Made by a program: the position numbers and the translations under genes. Below, piece after piece: positions 6,997-15,497 of a stretch of 28,855 bases of DNA. The stretch is from JANXLS01 sp038227045 (lineage in GTDB: Bacteria; Planctomycetota; SZUA-567; H5-PLA8): NCBI GenBank assembly GCA_038227045.1, contig JBBRQD010000073.1, positions 1-28,855 of the forward strand, read 5' to 3'. Each line of letters starts with the position of its first letter. Position 1 is the first letter of the stretch. The notes beneath the pieces are model-generated. The model saw only the letters and a list, made by a program, of their open reading frames with translations. It searched no databases and was not told where the DNA came from.

Positions 6997-9900
6997 ATGA
7001 TCTACAAACGAAAATGGGCGAGGGCGGTTGCAACCATCATGTTCAGCGCCGCGCTGATATTCATGTTCGAGCATTGCGCCGTCGGGGCTGAACTACCTAA
7101 TCCGAAAAACGGCGGACCCGAAGGCGGCCCAGCTTCACTCCTTTTTCTCGCTAGCCCCACAAATATGGCAGGCGCAGGCGATGGCTTTGTCGACAGCCGA
7201 TATTTGCATGAGTTAACCGATGCCGGTTACCAGATCACGCGCACGAATCTCACGCAGCGGATCACCCCGGAGTATCTGCGGCATTTTGGCGTGGTAATTG
7301 TTTCCGGGCTGCCTTATGCGGGGCAGCAATACTATCCGGGCGGCGATATTTTTCTGACACTCGATGACAACATGAGGGCGCTGGAGACGTATGTCGCGGA
7401 GGGTGGCGGCATGGTTGTTATGCCCGCTATAACGGAATTCGGCGAGGCTTATACCGATACCTACAACCGGCTTTTGAAACCTTTCGATGCGCGCTTGTTA
7501 CCACAACAATTGCGCGACGACGCCAATACCAAAGGAAGTTATGCCAGCGGCATTATTGAAAGTGCTGGAAGTATAGGACAGGGTCTTAAAGAGTTTCTGT
7601 ATCCTATAAAAGTCATGCGGTGGGATCATGCCTATTCCGGCACGCCGGTCTTGACCGGCAAGGATTGGCAAGTAGTGGCTCGCGGACGGGATTCCTCCGG
7701 TTCGCACCAGGCTATCGACAACAGCAACGTCGGAAAGCGGCTTACAGATCACCGGCAAATTTTTGCGTATCGACAATATAATAAGGGCTATGTGGCTGTC
7801 AGCGGCATTCACGCCTACTACACCATGAGTCATGTGTATTGGGCGGAGCGCAATATTGGTGAAAACGATACGGGCGTGATTGATGGCGCTGTTCTAAACG
7901 GTATAGCAAAAGAAGGCCGTCGGAGCGACTACGGCGCGTTGATCGATCAGACTTTTCGAGTGTTCAGCGCCAACAGCTCCATTCACGGAATTGGCAAAGG
8001 CACCGTCGCGTCAATCCCCAACGTGCCGCCCGAAGTGCCTGGCGCGATCGACTGGCATACCGCCGTCGTGCCGCGCAGTTGGCAACATCGCCTATTGACA
8101 ATCGGCCCCAATAAATTCGCGGTAAAAGACGATCCGGAGGCTGGACCGGAACTCCATTATTACAAGATATTGATCGGCCCGCGCAGCGCCATCAGCAGCG
8201 GCAAAGGGACCGTGAAGGAATATCGTGACGAAGCGCTCAAGGCCGGCTATTCAGCGATCGCATTTTGTGAAACGTTTGAAGATATCGATCCGGCAAAGTG
8301 GAATGGTTACGTTGCCGAATGCGCGGCTCAGAGCGATAACCAATTCGTTTGCCTGCCGGGTTTTGACATCAAGGATTTTCAGGGTGGTCGTTACCTGGTC
8401 ATTGCCGCCCCGCGCTTTCCCGACGAAGACTGGTTGACAAAAGATCGCAAGAAATTGGTGGCGACGCGGATGCTTTCGCTGGGCTGGTACGGACATATCG
8501 CCAGCGTTCACCGGTGCACGACGGATAATGCGTTGAACTACAAAATGTATAAACAGTATCAAGGCATCACGGTCTATACTTACGATGGGCAGGGCAAATT
8601 GGTGGACGACTCGCTGAAACCTTATCAATGGGCGCTGCAAAGCGATTCCAATCCCACACCCATCACGGCGCATGAATTGGACAATCCCGCCCAAGTGGCG
8701 GCTGCCGCATCGGCAGGTTTTCAACAAATTATGCCCGGCTGGACATTGCCCCAGGCAATTGACTATTTTCGTTTCGCCTTCCCGCATTATTTCGAAGCGC
8801 CATTCAGATATTACATTTCAGAAGGACCAGTTCTGGATGGCTGGAGCTTGCTGAACAAAGATCTGGGACCCGCGGAGCTCGGCCGCGATCATTTCCGGCT
8901 GGGTATCGGTCTCAAGAGCGCCCAGCCCATCGCGGAGGTGAAGCTGTACAACGGTTTTGATCTCGTGGGCCGATGGACGCCAAAAACACCCGAATTTCGA
9001 ACGGAGGTTGACGGCTTTCACGACAGCCAGCGCGATTTCCTGCTGATGGCCCAGGATGCCGCTGGAAAACGCGTGCTTTCACCGGGAATAAAAACCACTA
9101 CACGCAACAGGCGCCAACGCTGCAGCGACCGCCAGAACTGGCTTGGCGGCGTCTGGATATATACCGGCTGGACGCTCAATGGACTTCCCTCAATAGATAT
9201 CCCAATAAAGGAGGGATCGATACCACAGGTGCCGATATTCGATTATCCATTCTTTTCAAACCATGCACAAATCTCCGATGCGGATTTGTCTTATCGGTAT
9301 GTTGATAAAATGGGTATGGAAGTCGGTGGGGATGGCAAGGCCACGTTCGCCGTCTGTCCTTCAGAATGGATTGAAGGGTCCGTGAGGAGCACCTACTTTA
9401 CGCCGCTCAAACGCGACGATTTCTCGGTTATGCAGCTTGAATTTGATGTAAAATTGAGACAGGACATTATACCAAAAATAACGTCTAAAGTATATCCCTC
9501 AATCACCACCGCCCGAGAGAATAATAACCTCCTGATCCTCCCGGAAAAACCCGTGGATACTCTCGCTCAAATGCTCGATCCGAAAACGCACAAGGCTGCG
9601 CCAGGCAATCCCGCGAACGCGGTAAGCGAGCTTCCCATTGGAAGCTACGCCGGGGGTCTTGTGCCTCTGACTGCGGGGCTGCGTGTGGATGGGCGCACTA
9701 TCGGTTTCGCCGCGATGCCGGCTGACACGGCGGCGCTTCCGGCGGGCCGATCCTGGCATGCAAAGTATCTGTTGCTACGGGCGAATTCCTTTCACTGGCG
9801 CAACTCAAACGGTTCATTTCCGGCCGACGCGCTGGCGGAAAAAGCGCTCACCCAAATGGGTTTTCGCGGCGAGCCGCCGTACACCTTTCAGTTAACATGC

Positions 9901-10347
9901 GGGAAATTGGATAAGCTTGCTTATATTGCCGATTTCATCACCGACAAAGGTGGCATCGCGGGTACGTGCCAGAATCACCACGGCGATATGCTCCTATATG
10001 ATGTTCCGTTGCGAATGAGCGGGCTGAATGGCCGATGCGCTACGGCTCTTTGGCGCTCAGATTCGCCGACACTCACCTACTTCGGATGCTTTAATGGTCA
10101 GGGGTACGTTACGTTAAACGCGGATAAAGCAGTCGATTTTTACGCCGGGAACGTGGCGGAATGCAATTCCGATTTGTTTGTGTCGCCGGTAGTCTGGAAC
10201 AGCACGGAAGCGTGGTTCAGAGTCAACAATCCGACCGATCGCGACATCGTCACTGAGTTCTCGACGCCCGCCCCAATTAAAAACTTCAAGCCGGTTAGAA
10301 AGACTATTACCGTGCCGGCCGGAGCGTCGTTGGATATCCGCGAGTGA
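6997..10347 (+). CDS. Large secreted protein with ThuA/GATase-like N-terminal domain, function unknown
   Basis: The protein is 1116 residues with a signal peptide (hydrophobic ATIMFSAALIFMFEHCAVGA). Residues about 45-290 resemble a class I glutamine amidotransferase/ThuA-like Rossmann fold (SLLFLASPT, FGVVIVSGLPYAG, YVAEGGGMVVMP), without an evident nucleophilic Cys. The middle (about 390-560) contains AGYSAIAFCETFEDIDPAKW followed by FVCLPGFDI, which recalls PHP-type folds but lacks their histidine clusters. The C-terminal half is beta-rich (WTPKTPEFRTEVDGFHDSQR and beyond) and may bind carbohydrate or form a sandwich domain. I do not recognise a named family for the whole. The start follows a TGGAG site, 34 bases after the upstream gene, and the next gene starts one base after its stop. 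An extracellular or periplasmic role is inferred from the signal peptide. Confidence 0.85.
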   Translation: MIYKRKWARAVATIMFSAALIFMFEHCAVGAELPNPKNGGPEGGPASLLFLASPTNMAGAGDGFVDSRYLHELTDAGYQITRTNLTQRITPEYLRHFGVVIVSGLPYAGQQYYPGGDIFLTLDDNMRALETYVAEGGGMVVMPAITEFGEAYTDTYNRLLKPFDARLLPQQLRDDANTKGSYASGIIESAGSIGQGLKEFLYPIKVMRWDHAYSGTPVLTGKDWQVVARGRDSSGSHQAIDNSNVGKRLTDHRQIFAYRQYNKGYVAVSGIHAYYTMSHVYWAERNIGENDTGVIDGAVLNGIAKEGRRSDYGALIDQTFRVFSANSSIHGIGKGTVASIPNVPPEVPGAIDWHTAVVPRSWQHRLLTIGPNKFAVKDDPEAGPELHYYKILIGPRSAISSGKGTVKEYRDEALKAGYSAIAFCETFEDIDPAKWNGYVAECAAQSDNQFVCLPGFDIKDFQGGRYLVIAAPRFPDEDWLTKDRKKLVATRMLSLGWYGHIASVHRCTTDNALNYKMYKQYQGITVYTYDGQGKLVDDSLKPYQWALQSDSNPTPITAHELDNPAQVAAAASAGFQQIMPGWTLPQAIDYFRFAFPHYFEAPFRYYISEGPVLDGWSLLNKDLGPAELGRDHFRLGIGLKSAQPIAEVKLYNGFDLVGRWTPKTPEFRTEVDGFHDSQRDFLLMAQDAAGKRVLSPGIKTTTRNRRQRCSDRQNWLGGVWIYTGWTLNGLPSIDIPIKEGSIPQVPIFDYPFFSNHAQISDADLSYRYVDKMGMEVGGDGKATFAVCPSEWIEGSVRSTYFTPLKRDDFSVMQLEFDVKLRQDIIPKITSKVYPSITTARENNNLLILPEKPVDTLAQMLDPKTHKAAPGNPANAVSELPIGSYAGGLVPLTAGLRVDGRTIGFAAMPADTAALPAGRSWHAKYLLLRANSFHWRNSNGSFPADALAEKALTQMGFRGEPPYTFQLTCGKLDKLAYIADFITDKGGIAGTCQNHHGDMLLYDVPLRMSGLNGRCATALWRSDSPTLTYFGCFNGQGYVTLNADKAVDFYAGNVAECNSDLFVSPVVWNSTEAWFRVNNPTDRDIVTEFSTPAPIKNFKPVRKTITVPAGASLDIRE

Positions 10348-10348
10348 C

Positions 10349-11134
10349 ATGCGACGACCGGGATATTTCAAAGACGAAGCGCAATGGAGCGTCCCTCAAT
10401 GGATGGGTATTTCCTTGATCGACGCGCGCTTTGTCTACCTGGTCCACGAACTGCAACTGTTTGGGTTTGCCAGCACCGAGCCACTCGTTGACGCATACGT
10501 ACTCGACACGCTGACCGCCGAACTTGCGCCGTTGCAAAGACACTCCGCGGACCGTGGCGGGCTGCGCAATCTGCTGGACATTCCCAGCGTGGCCGCACTG
10601 GCGTCAACTGGCCCCGTGCGCATGATTGCCGAGGCGCTGCTGGGAACAAAATGTTATGCGGTACAGGGGATTCTGTTCGACAAAATTCCGAGCGCCAATT
10701 GGAAAGTGGGCTGGCATCAGGACACCACCATCGCCGTGCGTGAACGGCGTGAAACGCCAGGCTACAGCGCGTGGTCAGAGAAGGCCGGCGTCAACCATGT
10801 GACTCCCCCGGTCGAGGTGCTTCAGCGCATGTACTCGATCCGCCTGCACCTGGACGCGTGCGACGAAACAAACGGCCCGCTTCGGGTGCTATCAGCAACG
10901 CACCACCGAGGCATTCTGAATTCTGAAGAAATACGAAAGCACATCCAGACTGACGAACCGTTCGCCGTGTCGTGTACGGCCTCACGCGGCGCAATGCTTG
11001 TCTTTAAACCGCTGCTGTTGCATGCCTCGTCGCCAGCCGCGGTGCCTGGGCACCGCCGCGTGATCCACCTCAATTTCGCCGCCGATCCGCTGCCGGGCGG
11101 ATTGGATTGGCGCTGGGCGGTGAGGGGTCAGTAG
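10349..11134 (+). CDS. Phytanoyl-CoA dioxygenase (PhyH)-type Fe(II)/2-oxoglutarate oxygenase
   Basis: The 261-residue protein has the PhyH pattern: HELQLFGF near the N-terminus, GWHQDTT supplying the His-x-Asp iron ligands (H123, D125), and LLLHASSPA (H225) followed by GHRRVIHLNF, giving the distal His and the Arg that holds 2-oxoglutarate. ETNGPLRVLSATHHRG is the usual strand between them. These enzymes hydroxylate small molecules or side chains; the substrate is unknown. The first ATG lies one base after the upstream stop, suggesting translational coupling. An ATG at 10403 (MGISLIDARFV) would also give a complete PhyH domain. There is no signal peptide, so it is cytoplasmic, unlike the two upstream products. 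The gene converges on the aldehyde dehydrogenase with only five bases between stop codons. Confidence 0.85.
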   Translation: MRRPGYFKDEAQWSVPQWMGISLIDARFVYLVHELQLFGFASTEPLVDAYVLDTLTAELAPLQRHSADRGGLRNLLDIPSVAALASTGPVRMIAEALLGTKCYAVQGILFDKIPSANWKVGWHQDTTIAVRERRETPGYSAWSEKAGVNHVTPPVEVLQRMYSIRLHLDACDETNGPLRVLSATHHRGILNSEEIRKHIQTDEPFAVSCTASRGAMLVFKPLLLHASSPAAVPGHRRVIHLNFAADPLPGGLDWRWAVRGQ

Positions 11135-11139
11135 TGCGG

Positions 11140-12642
11140 TCACAAGCGCATGCAGACCGCTTTGGTCTCGGTGTAAAGCTGGAGCGCTTCCTCGCCCATT
11201 TCGCGGCCCCAACCCGATTGCTTGTATCCGCCAAAGGGCAGTGCGGCGTCGAAAATATTATAGCAGTTCACCCACACCGTGCCGGCGCGCAATCGGGCCG
11301 CGATGCGATGGGCCTTTGACGCGTCGCGTGTCCAGACGGCAGCGGCAAGCCCGTAAATATTGTTGTTCGCGTTGGACACCACTTCGTCCACGTCGCTGAA
11401 CGGAACGGCGCAGACCACCGGCCCGAAGATCTCTTCGTCCATCACCTGCATCCCGGGACGTGTATTGACCAGAACGGTGGGCTGTACGAAATAGCCCGCC
11501 TTGCCAACGCGCGCGCCGCCTGCTACGGACTGTGCGCCATCGCTTTGGCCGGATTTGAGGAACCCCATCACTCTGTTGAGCTGTTCTTCTGAAACCAGCG
11601 GCCCCATTTCCGTATCGGGCGCGTGGCCAGGTCCCACCTTGATTTTCCTTGCCGCCGACGCCACGCCCTCGACCACTTTTTCGAAATGTTTCGCGTGCAC
11701 ATACAACCGCGAACCGGCGCAGCAACATTGGCCGTGATTAAAGAAAATTGCGCTAGCCGCGCCGGGAATCGCGCTGTCCAAGTCGGCGTCTTCAAGCACG
11801 ATGTTGGGCGACTTGCCGCCGAGTTCGAGCGACACTTTTTTCAGGTCGTTGGCGGCGGCCTTGACGATTAATCTGCCGACTTCGGTCGATCCCGTGAAAG
11901 CAATCTTGTCGATGCCGGGATGCCCCGCCAATGCCGCGCCCGCCGTTTCGCCAAGCCCCGTGACGATGTTCACGACACCGTCGGGAATTCCCGCTTCTTG
12001 AATCAGTTCGCCCAAACGCAGCGCTGAGAGCGGCGTCTGTTCCGCCGGTTTCAACACCACCGTGCATCCCGCCGCCAGTGCGGGGCCGAGTTTCCAGGCG
12101 GCCATCAGCAACGGGAAGTTCCACGGAATAATCTGCCCCACGACGCCAATCGGTTCGCGCTGCGTGTACGCGAAGAACTGCGCGCCCGGCGCGTAGGGTA
12201 CGGAAATAGGAAATGTGCGGCCATGCAGCTTCGTCGTCCATCCGGCCATGTAGCGGAACAAGTCCACCGCCAGCGGCACGTCGGCGACGCGCGCAACGCC
12301 AATTGGCTTGCCGTTGTCGAGCGACTCGAGCGCCGCGAATTCCTCGATATGCCGCTCAAGCAAATCGGCGAGTTTCCAGATCAGCCGCCCGCGTTCGGAA
12401 GCAGTGAGTTTGCTCCACGGGCCCGTTTCGAATGCGGCACGCGCAGCCTTGACAGCGCGATCAATGTCCTCGCTTCCGCCTGCTGGCACTTCACAGATGG
12501 CCTCACCCGTGGCGGGGTCGAAAGTAGAAAACGTCTCGCCGGAAACGGCACTGACCCATTGTCCATTGATCAGCATTCGGCGCGGCTTCTGAAGCCATGC
12601 GGATTTGGCGATGTCGGAATGAGAGTGTTGGGCTATTTGCAT
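11140..12642 (-). CDS. NAD(P)-dependent aldehyde dehydrogenase
   Basis: The protein is 500 residues, normal for the class 1/2 ALDH family. It carries PWNFPLLMAAWKLGPALAAG, the LKPAEQTP cofactor region, FTGSTEVG, the general base in LELGGKSPN (E273), and the catalytic cysteine in GQCCCAGSR (C307, flanked by two further Cys). EEIFGPV and PFGGYKQSGWGREMG complete the signature. The family oxidises aldehydes to acids. It is the last gene of the minus-strand run and follows deoC, so acetaldehyde from DeoC cleavage is a likely substrate (inference). The ATG is preceded by AAAGGAT. A 60-base hairpin element sits between deoC and this gene and may reduce its expression relative to deoC. Confidence 0.95.
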   Translation of the reverse strand: MQIAQHSHSDIAKSAWLQKPRRMLINGQWVSAVSGETFSTFDPATGEAICEVPAGGSEDIDRAVKAARAAFETGPWSKLTASERGRLIWKLADLLERHIEEFAALESLDNGKPIGVARVADVPLAVDLFRYMAGWTTKLHGRTFPISVPYAPGAQFFAYTQREPIGVVGQIIPWNFPLLMAAWKLGPALAAGCTVVLKPAEQTPLSALRLGELIQEAGIPDGVVNIVTGLGETAGAALAGHPGIDKIAFTGSTEVGRLIVKAAANDLKKVSLELGGKSPNIVLEDADLDSAIPGAASAIFFNHGQCCCAGSRLYVHAKHFEKVVEGVASAARKIKVGPGHAPDTEMGPLVSEEQLNRVMGFLKSGQSDGAQSVAGGARVGKAGYFVQPTVLVNTRPGMQVMDEEIFGPVVCAVPFSDVDEVVSNANNNIYGLAAAVWTRDASKAHRIAARLRAGTVWVNCYNIFDAALPFGGYKQSGWGREMGEEALQLYTETKAVCMRL

Positions 12643-12676
12643 GGTAGTATCCTTTCCAATTCAATTGGGTTTGAAA

Positions 12677-12736
12677 TTGTGGTGCAGGCTTCCAGCGTGC
12701 AATTCCTCCTATGCAGGCTGGAAGCCTGCACCACAA
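12677..12736. repeat. Long intergenic hairpin (20-bp perfect arms), REP/MITE-like
   Basis: The left arm TTGTGGTGCAGGCTTCCAGC at 12677-12696 is exactly complementary to 12717-12736. Within the 20-base loop, TGCA sequences can extend the stem after one mismatch. No T tract follows on either strand. It fills the gap between the deoC stop and the ALDH ribosome-binding site. Arms of this kind are typical of dispersed palindromic elements; only one copy is in this window. Confidence 0.8.
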
Positions 12737-12743
12737 GACAACG

Positions 12744-13520
12744 CTAATATCCCGCGGGAACCGCCGCACTCCCTGCCGTCGGTGTGTCGAGTAAGTGCGG
12801 TGGAACCGGACCGAATCCGCGCTGGATTGCATCGCGCAGGATCGTCTCGGTCGCCGTCGCGCCGATGCGGGTGACACCCCATGTTCGAACCTTCAGCATG
12901 TCGTCCAGGCTGCGTACTCCGCCGGCTGCCTTGATCTGCACGCTGGCCGGGCAGGCTTTTCGCATCAGCTTCAAATGTTCTTCCGTCGCGCCCATGTAAT
13001 TGTACGACCCGTCCGCCTGCTTCACGAACCCGTAGCCCGTCGATGTTTTCACAAAGGCGACGCGCTGTTCCGAACAGATTTCACACAGCCGAACGATGTG
13101 TTCGTTCTTGAGGTAGTCGTTTTCGAAAATAACTTTCAGGATAGCTCCTCCGGCGACGACCGCATCGTTCACCGCCTTGATCTCCGCGGCCACGTCGTTC
13201 CACGCACCGCCGAGCACCTTGCCGTTGTTCACGACCACATCGATCTCGGTCGCGCCCTCCGCCATGGCGCGCTGCGCCTCCGCGATTTTGATTCCCGTGT
13301 GATTGTTGCCGTGCGGGAAACCCGCCACGGCGCACACGAGAACGTCGGAATCGGCGAAAATTTCGGCTGCCATCGGAACGCTGTACGGCTTGACGCACGC
13401 GCTTGCGACGCCGAATTTGCGCGACAACTCGCACCCGGCGCGCACCTGCTCATCGGTCATGGTCGGATGCAGCAGAGAGTGATCGATCATTTTGGCCAGA
13501 TCGCGAAAAGTGGGATTCAT
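12744..13520 (-). CDS. deoC: Deoxyribose-phosphate aldolase
   Basis: The 258-residue TIM-barrel class I aldolase cleaves 2-deoxyribose-5-phosphate to glyceraldehyde-3-phosphate and acetaldehyde. Diagnostic residues are present: the proton-relay Asp in TEIDVVVNNG (D94), the Schiff-base Lys in FVKTSTGYG (K158), and the second Lys in IKAAGGVRSLDDM (K197). VCAVAGFPHG is the usual N-terminal strand. The length matches bacterial DeoC. The ATG follows AGGAG by eight bases. It lies 47 bases downstream of the isomerase/epimerase gene and upstream of an aldehyde dehydrogenase, consistent with removal of the acetaldehyde product. No deoA, deoB or deoD lies nearby, so the pathway may start from a sugar or polyol rather than nucleosides (inference). 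Confidence 0.95.
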   Translation of the reverse strand: MNPTFRDLAKMIDHSLLHPTMTDEQVRAGCELSRKFGVASACVKPYSVPMAAEIFADSDVLVCAVAGFPHGNNHTGIKIAEAQRAMAEGATEIDVVVNNGKVLGGAWNDVAAEIKAVNDAVVAGGAILKVIFENDYLKNEHIVRLCEICSEQRVAFVKTSTGYGFVKQADGSYNYMGATEEHLKLMRKACPASVQIKAAGGVRSLDDMLKVRTWGVTRIGATATETILRDAIQRGFGPVPPHLLDTPTAGSAAVPAGY

Positions 13521-13567
13521 GACGGTCTCCTAAAGATGTTTAGTTGTTTTCAGACAGAGCCTAATTC

Positions 13568-14482
13568 TCACCGAATGAAGTTGCGCAGATACGCGCCGCT
13601 TTGCCGCAGCGCCGCCAACCGCCGTTCCTGCGAACCCTCATAAGCGCGATCCTCCACTTCGATGCAGACCGGACCGGTAAAACCCGCGTCGCCCAACACC
13701 GAAAAAAACCGTCCCCAATCGATCTCTCCGAGGCCCGGCAGTTTCGGACAGTGGTATTGCAGCGGCGTCTCAAGAATGCCCACGTCGTCCAATTTCTCCC
13801 GATCGACGCGCACATCCTTCGCATGCACGTGAAAAATCCGGGATGCGAATTCGCGCAGCGGGTTGATGCAATTCATCTGTTGCCAGACCAAATGTGACGG
13901 GTCGTAATTCAATCCGAAATTCGGGCTGGGGATGGCCTCGAACATCCGGCGCCAAACCGCTGGCGAGATCGCCAGATTTTTTCCCGCCGGCCATTCGTCC
14001 GCGGTGAACAACATCGGACAATTTTCGATGCCAATCTTCACACCTTGTTCTTCCGCAAACCGGATGAGCGGTGGCCAGACTTCGAGAAAGCGCGGCCAGT
14101 TGTCGTCGATCGATTTCTTCGGATCGCGTCCGACGAATGAATTCACCGCGTTGATGCCGAGCAGCGCCGACGCCTTGATCACTTTCTTGAGGTGCTCGAC
14201 GACGCGTGCCGACTCTTCCAAGTCGGCGGACAACGCATTGGGATAATACCCCAGCGCGCTGATGGTAACGCCTTTGCGCTCGGCCAATTCGCGCACGTGG
14301 CTCGCATCGTGCTGATCGAACTCCGTCACATCGACGTGCGTAATTCCCGCGTAACGCCGCTCGGCTTTGCCCGCCGGCCAGCACATGAGTTCGACGCAAT
14401 CGAACTTCTCCTGAGCCGCAAAATCCAGCACCTGCTCCAACGTAAAATCGGGCAGAATCGCGCTGACGAATCCCAGTTTCAT
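13568..14482 (-). CDS. Sugar phosphate isomerase/epimerase, xylose-isomerase-like TIM barrel
   Basis: The 304-residue protein belongs to the AP-endonuclease-2/xylose-isomerase-like TIM-barrel family, which interconverts ketoses, epimers or inosose-type compounds with a divalent metal. Likely metal and catalytic residues are E153 in IGIENCPM, D194 and H197 in NYDPSHLVW, H220 in FHVHAKDV, and E275 in CIEVEDRAYEGS. There is no signal peptide. The ATG overlaps the regulator stop as ATGA and is preceded by GAGGTGA inside the regulator gene, so the two are translationally coupled. Adjacent deoC suggests it prepares a DeoC substrate from an unknown sugar. Substrate specificity in this family cannot be read from sequence. 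Confidence 0.88.
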   Translation of the reverse strand: MKLGFVSAILPDFTLEQVLDFAAQEKFDCVELMCWPAGKAERRYAGITHVDVTEFDQHDASHVRELAERKGVTISALGYYPNALSADLEESARVVEHLKKVIKASALLGINAVNSFVGRDPKKSIDDNWPRFLEVWPPLIRFAEEQGVKIGIENCPMLFTADEWPAGKNLAISPAVWRRMFEAIPSPNFGLNYDPSHLVWQQMNCINPLREFASRIFHVHAKDVRVDREKLDDVGILETPLQYHCPKLPGLGEIDWGRFFSVLGDAGFTGPVCIEVEDRAYEGSQERRLAALRQSGAYLRNFIR

Positions 14483-15372
14483 GACTCACCTCTTTCGGCG
14501 AATCTGCCGACTACCTGGCGCGACGCGCTGCCGACTCCGCCCAGAACAGCGTGAAATTCGTATGCGTCGGGGCGGTAGATTGTCTGCTCGTACCAGAGCG
14601 GATCTTTAGAAGCGAGATACCCCGTTGCCACAACCCGCAGGGCTGCGGTGCGCGCCGGCACGCCCAGCAGTTTTGCATCGGCCGGTTTAAGATTCACAGC
14701 TTGAATGACCTGCTCCGCGCCGCCGATATTCAGACCGTAACGCTTCACCCAAAGGCCGTACAACGAGCCGGTCAATTCGCGCGCGTTCAATTTCGGGCAC
14801 AGCTTTGCCGGGACATATCGCCGCTCCAAAATCACAGGCTTCTTGTCCGATAGCCGAAGCCGCTCGAAGTAAAAGACGTCGTCCTTGGGATCGAGCGCCA
14901 GTTGCGATGCAACACCGGCGGTTATGTCCTTCGCCTTGACGCGCTCGAATTTCAGCACGCGAGTCGCGGGGGCTTTTCCCCCCGCGCGGGCTTTGTCGGT
15001 GAAACTGACGAGGCGGCGCAGGTCGTAGTCCAACATGCCGGTATTGACAAACGATCCAACACCCTTTTTGAATTGAAGCAATCCTTCGGAAACCAGGCTG
15101 CCCAGAATTTTGTTTGCGGTCTGTCTGCTGACGTTGAAACGCTCGGCGATTTGTTGTTCCGTGACAGCCTGCTGCCCCTGAAACAATTTTCCGCTGCCGA
15201 TGAGCTCGGGCAGCGTGCGATTCCCCAGTTCCCCGACGGCGTCGCGGACCCGCTTCACCGTCAGCGGGCTGATCTTCATCGCCTCCGCCTGGCCGTTTAA
15301 AATGAAGCTGACCGTCGTGGGGCTGATACCCAGCCGTTCGGCAATCTGGCGTTGTGTGATCACTCGCGTCAA
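14479..15372 (-). CDS. Fusion transcriptional regulator: LacI-type HTH + GntR-type wHTH + UTRA ligand domain
   Basis: The 297-residue protein has two DNA-binding modules. Residues about 5-50 are a LacI-type helix-turn-helix (TQRQIAERLGISPTTVSFIL, then ISPLTVKRVRDAV). Residues about 55-112 are a GntR-type winged helix (TEQQIAERFNVSRQTANKIL, then SEGLLQFKKGVGSFV). Residues about 118-285 match the UTRA small-molecule domain of HutC-type GntR regulators (VFYFERLRLSDKKPVILERR). The first codon in frame is TTG at 15372; a GTG three codons later (VITQRQIAERL) may be the true start. A TAG lies upstream, so no longer N-terminus is possible. A palindrome lies 14 bases upstream, suggesting autoregulation. 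It heads the isomerase-deoC-ALDH set and probably senses a sugar phosphate (inference). Confidence 0.88.
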   Translation of the reverse strand: MTRVITQRQIAERLGISPTTVSFILNGQAEAMKISPLTVKRVRDAVGELGNRTLPELIGSGKLFQGQQAVTEQQIAERFNVSRQTANKILGSLVSEGLLQFKKGVGSFVNTGMLDYDLRRLVSFTDKARAGGKAPATRVLKFERVKAKDITAGVASQLALDPKDDVFYFERLRLSDKKPVILERRYVPAKLCPKLNARELTGSLYGLWVKRYGLNIGGAEQVIQAVNLKPADAKLLGVPARTAALRVVATGYLASKDPLWYEQTIYRPDAYEFHAVLGGVGSASRQVVGRFAERGES

Positions 15373-15385
15373 TTCCGGGGTTGTG

Positions 15386-15403
15386 AACTAAACTATTTTA
15401 GTT
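15386..15403 (-). promoter_or_regulatory. Operator 1: palindrome at the regulator transcription start
   Basis: AACTAAA-CTAT-TTTAGTT is a perfect 7-4-7 inverted repeat just upstream of the regulator start codon and directly after its -10 box. It shares half-sites and spacing with the palindrome at 15478-15497. The position fits repression of the regulator-isomerase-deoC-ALDH transcript. Confidence 0.7.
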
Positions 15404-15430
15404 TATACACCCGGTGCATGCGATTGTCTC
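15402..15430 (-). promoter_or_regulatory. Possible promoter of the regulator-deoC operon
   Basis: On the minus strand GAGACA (15430-15425) and TATAAA (15407-15402) are separated by 17 bases. The -10 box is good and the -35 box matches four of six consensus positions. The expected start would fall inside operator 1. Confidence 0.45.
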
Positions 15431-15477
15431 GTAATTATTTTACAAAAAAAACGCGGTTGCCTGCGATTTTAAGGCGC

Positions 15478-15497
15478 AAACTAAACCTATTTAGTTT
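15478..15497 (-). promoter_or_regulatory. Operator 2: palindrome containing the LRR stop codon
   Basis: AAACTAAACCTATTTAGTTT is a perfect 8-4-8 inverted repeat. It has the same AACTAAA/TTTAGTT half-sites as operator 1, centred about 93 bases away, a distance that would allow looping. The minus-strand stop codon of the LRR gene lies inside it. Confidence 0.65.
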
